A DNA stretch of 20,467 nucleotides, taken from RGIG5612 sp045598285 (GTDB lineage Bacteria > Bacillota > Clostridia > Lachnospirales > Lachnospiraceae). Each line of letters starts with the position of its first letter. The first letter of the stretch is position 1. The translations under genes were made by a program, and so were the position numbers. The notes beneath the pieces are model-generated. The model saw only the letters and a program-made list of their open reading frames with translations, was not told where the DNA came from and did not search any database. The stretch lies in assembly GCA_045598285.1 (NCBI GenBank), contig JAZLLU010000008.1:1-20467 (forward strand), given 5' to 3'. Of this stretch, positions 19,875-20,467 are shown in pieces.

Positions 19875-20467
19875 TGTTCAAAACAATAGTACAGGCATTC
19901 AAAATAAAAGAAATTCGTAAAAAACTTCTTTATACAGTTGTTATGCTTATTATTGTCAGAATAGGTTGTCAAATTCCTCTTCCGGGAACAGACGCCGACG
20001 TAATCAAAGAAGTGCTTGGTGGACTTTCCACTGGCGCCTTTGGTTTCTTCGATGCATTGACTGGATCTTCTTTTAGTTCTATGTCAATCTTTGCATTGAA
20101 TATTACAGTATACATTACAGCGTCAATTATTATCCAACTTCTTACTATTGCTATTCCTGCTTTAGAGGAAATGCAAAAAGAAGGCGAAGACGGCAGACAA
20201 AAAATTGCTAAGATCACTCGTTACTTAACGGTTGGTCTTGGTTTAGTTGAAAGTATTGCTATGGTTATCGGCTTTGGTAACCAAGGTATTTTTGGTACAC
20301 TTTCTGGTGGTCTTAAAACTTGGACAATGATTTGCGATATCATTATTTTAACTGCTGGTTCTGTCCTTGTTATGTGGATGGGTGAGCAAATCACTGAAAA
20401 GGGTATCGGTAACGGTATTTCAATTATCTTGTTAATTAATATCGTTTCTTCAATGCCTAACGATTTC
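19874..20467 (+). CDS. secY: Protein translocase subunit SecY, 5' part (runs off window)
   Basis: SecY is the membrane channel of the general secretion pathway. The first 198 codons are open to the window's end. The N-terminus MFKTIVQAFKIKEIRKKLLYT leads into a first membrane segment (about 19-36). A plug-like region (about 60-72), the second segment with ASIIIQLLTIAIPALEEM, further segments (about 114-136, 150-168) and the hallmark GEQITEKGIGNGIS (170-183) follow. In the second segment a Val (residue 79) stands where most SecY proteins have Pro (G-I-S-P-Y becomes N-I-T-V-Y). The ATG overlaps the rplO stop; the usual next genes, adk and map, are not in view. Confidence 0.96.
   Translation, partial: MFKTIVQAFKIKEIRKKLLYTVVMLIIVRIGCQIPLPGTDADVIKEVLGGLSTGAFGFFDALTGSSFSSMSIFALNITVYITASIIIQLLTIAIPALEEMQKEGEDGRQKIAKITRYLTVGLGLVESIAMVIGFGNQGIFGTLSGGLKTWTMICDIIILTAGSVLVMWMGEQITEKGIGNGISIILLINIVSSMPNDF

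Overview
The window is about 20.5 kb of chromosomal DNA from a low-GC Bacillota, most likely a clostridial (Lachnospirales-like) bacterium. The evidence is the AT-rich intergenic DNA, strong AGGAGG-type ribosome binding sites, frequent GTG/TTG starts, a zinc-type S14 protein, a dnaX-ybaB-recR cluster, and an L22 with the basic N-terminal extension I associate with that group. There is no rRNA, tRNA, CRISPR array or insertion sequence. The taxonomic call is inference from gene style, not from a database.

Layout. (1) 1-463: non-coding. It holds an AT-rich terminator-like hairpin and, at 214-389, an unexplained GC-rich cluster of three hairpins, the last about 117 nt long. (2) 464-1096, minus strand: a lone GNAT-like acetyltransferase. 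(3) 1097-1341: divergent intergenic region with a near-consensus sigma-A promoter and a strong hairpin. (4) 1342-4027: dnaX (clamp-loader tau), ybaB/ebfC and recR, tightly packed. (5) 4031-8476: a 1481-residue protein with N-terminal TPR-like helices, about 1000 residues of acidic low-complexity linker, and a C-terminal P-loop AAA+-like domain. It is the least understood gene here and appears co-transcribed with the DNA replication/repair genes. (6) 8489-10266: a transketolase split into N- and C-terminal subunit genes. (7) 10276 to the end: the S10-spc ribosomal protein operon in standard order from rpsJ to rplO, then the start of secY, which runs off the window.

How the genes work together. 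The first plus-strand cluster joins the DNA polymerase III clamp loader with recombinational repair, plus the large scaffold-like ATPase. The transketolase pair supplies pentose phosphates and follows without a visible promoter or strong terminator. The ribosomal operon has its own promoter only 10 bp after the transketolase stop. It then has a structured leader of about 240 nt with an intrinsic-terminator hairpin before rpsJ, which looks like transcription attenuation. A second structured, promoterless intergenic RNA lies between rpsJ and rplC, and a smaller hairpin between rpsH and rplF; these are candidate autogenous control sites.

The best candidates for something undescribed are the TPR-linker-AAA protein (with a repeated KAIxAF peptide and a run of phenylalanines exactly every four residues), the two RNA structures flanking rpsJ, and the 214-389 hairpin cluster.
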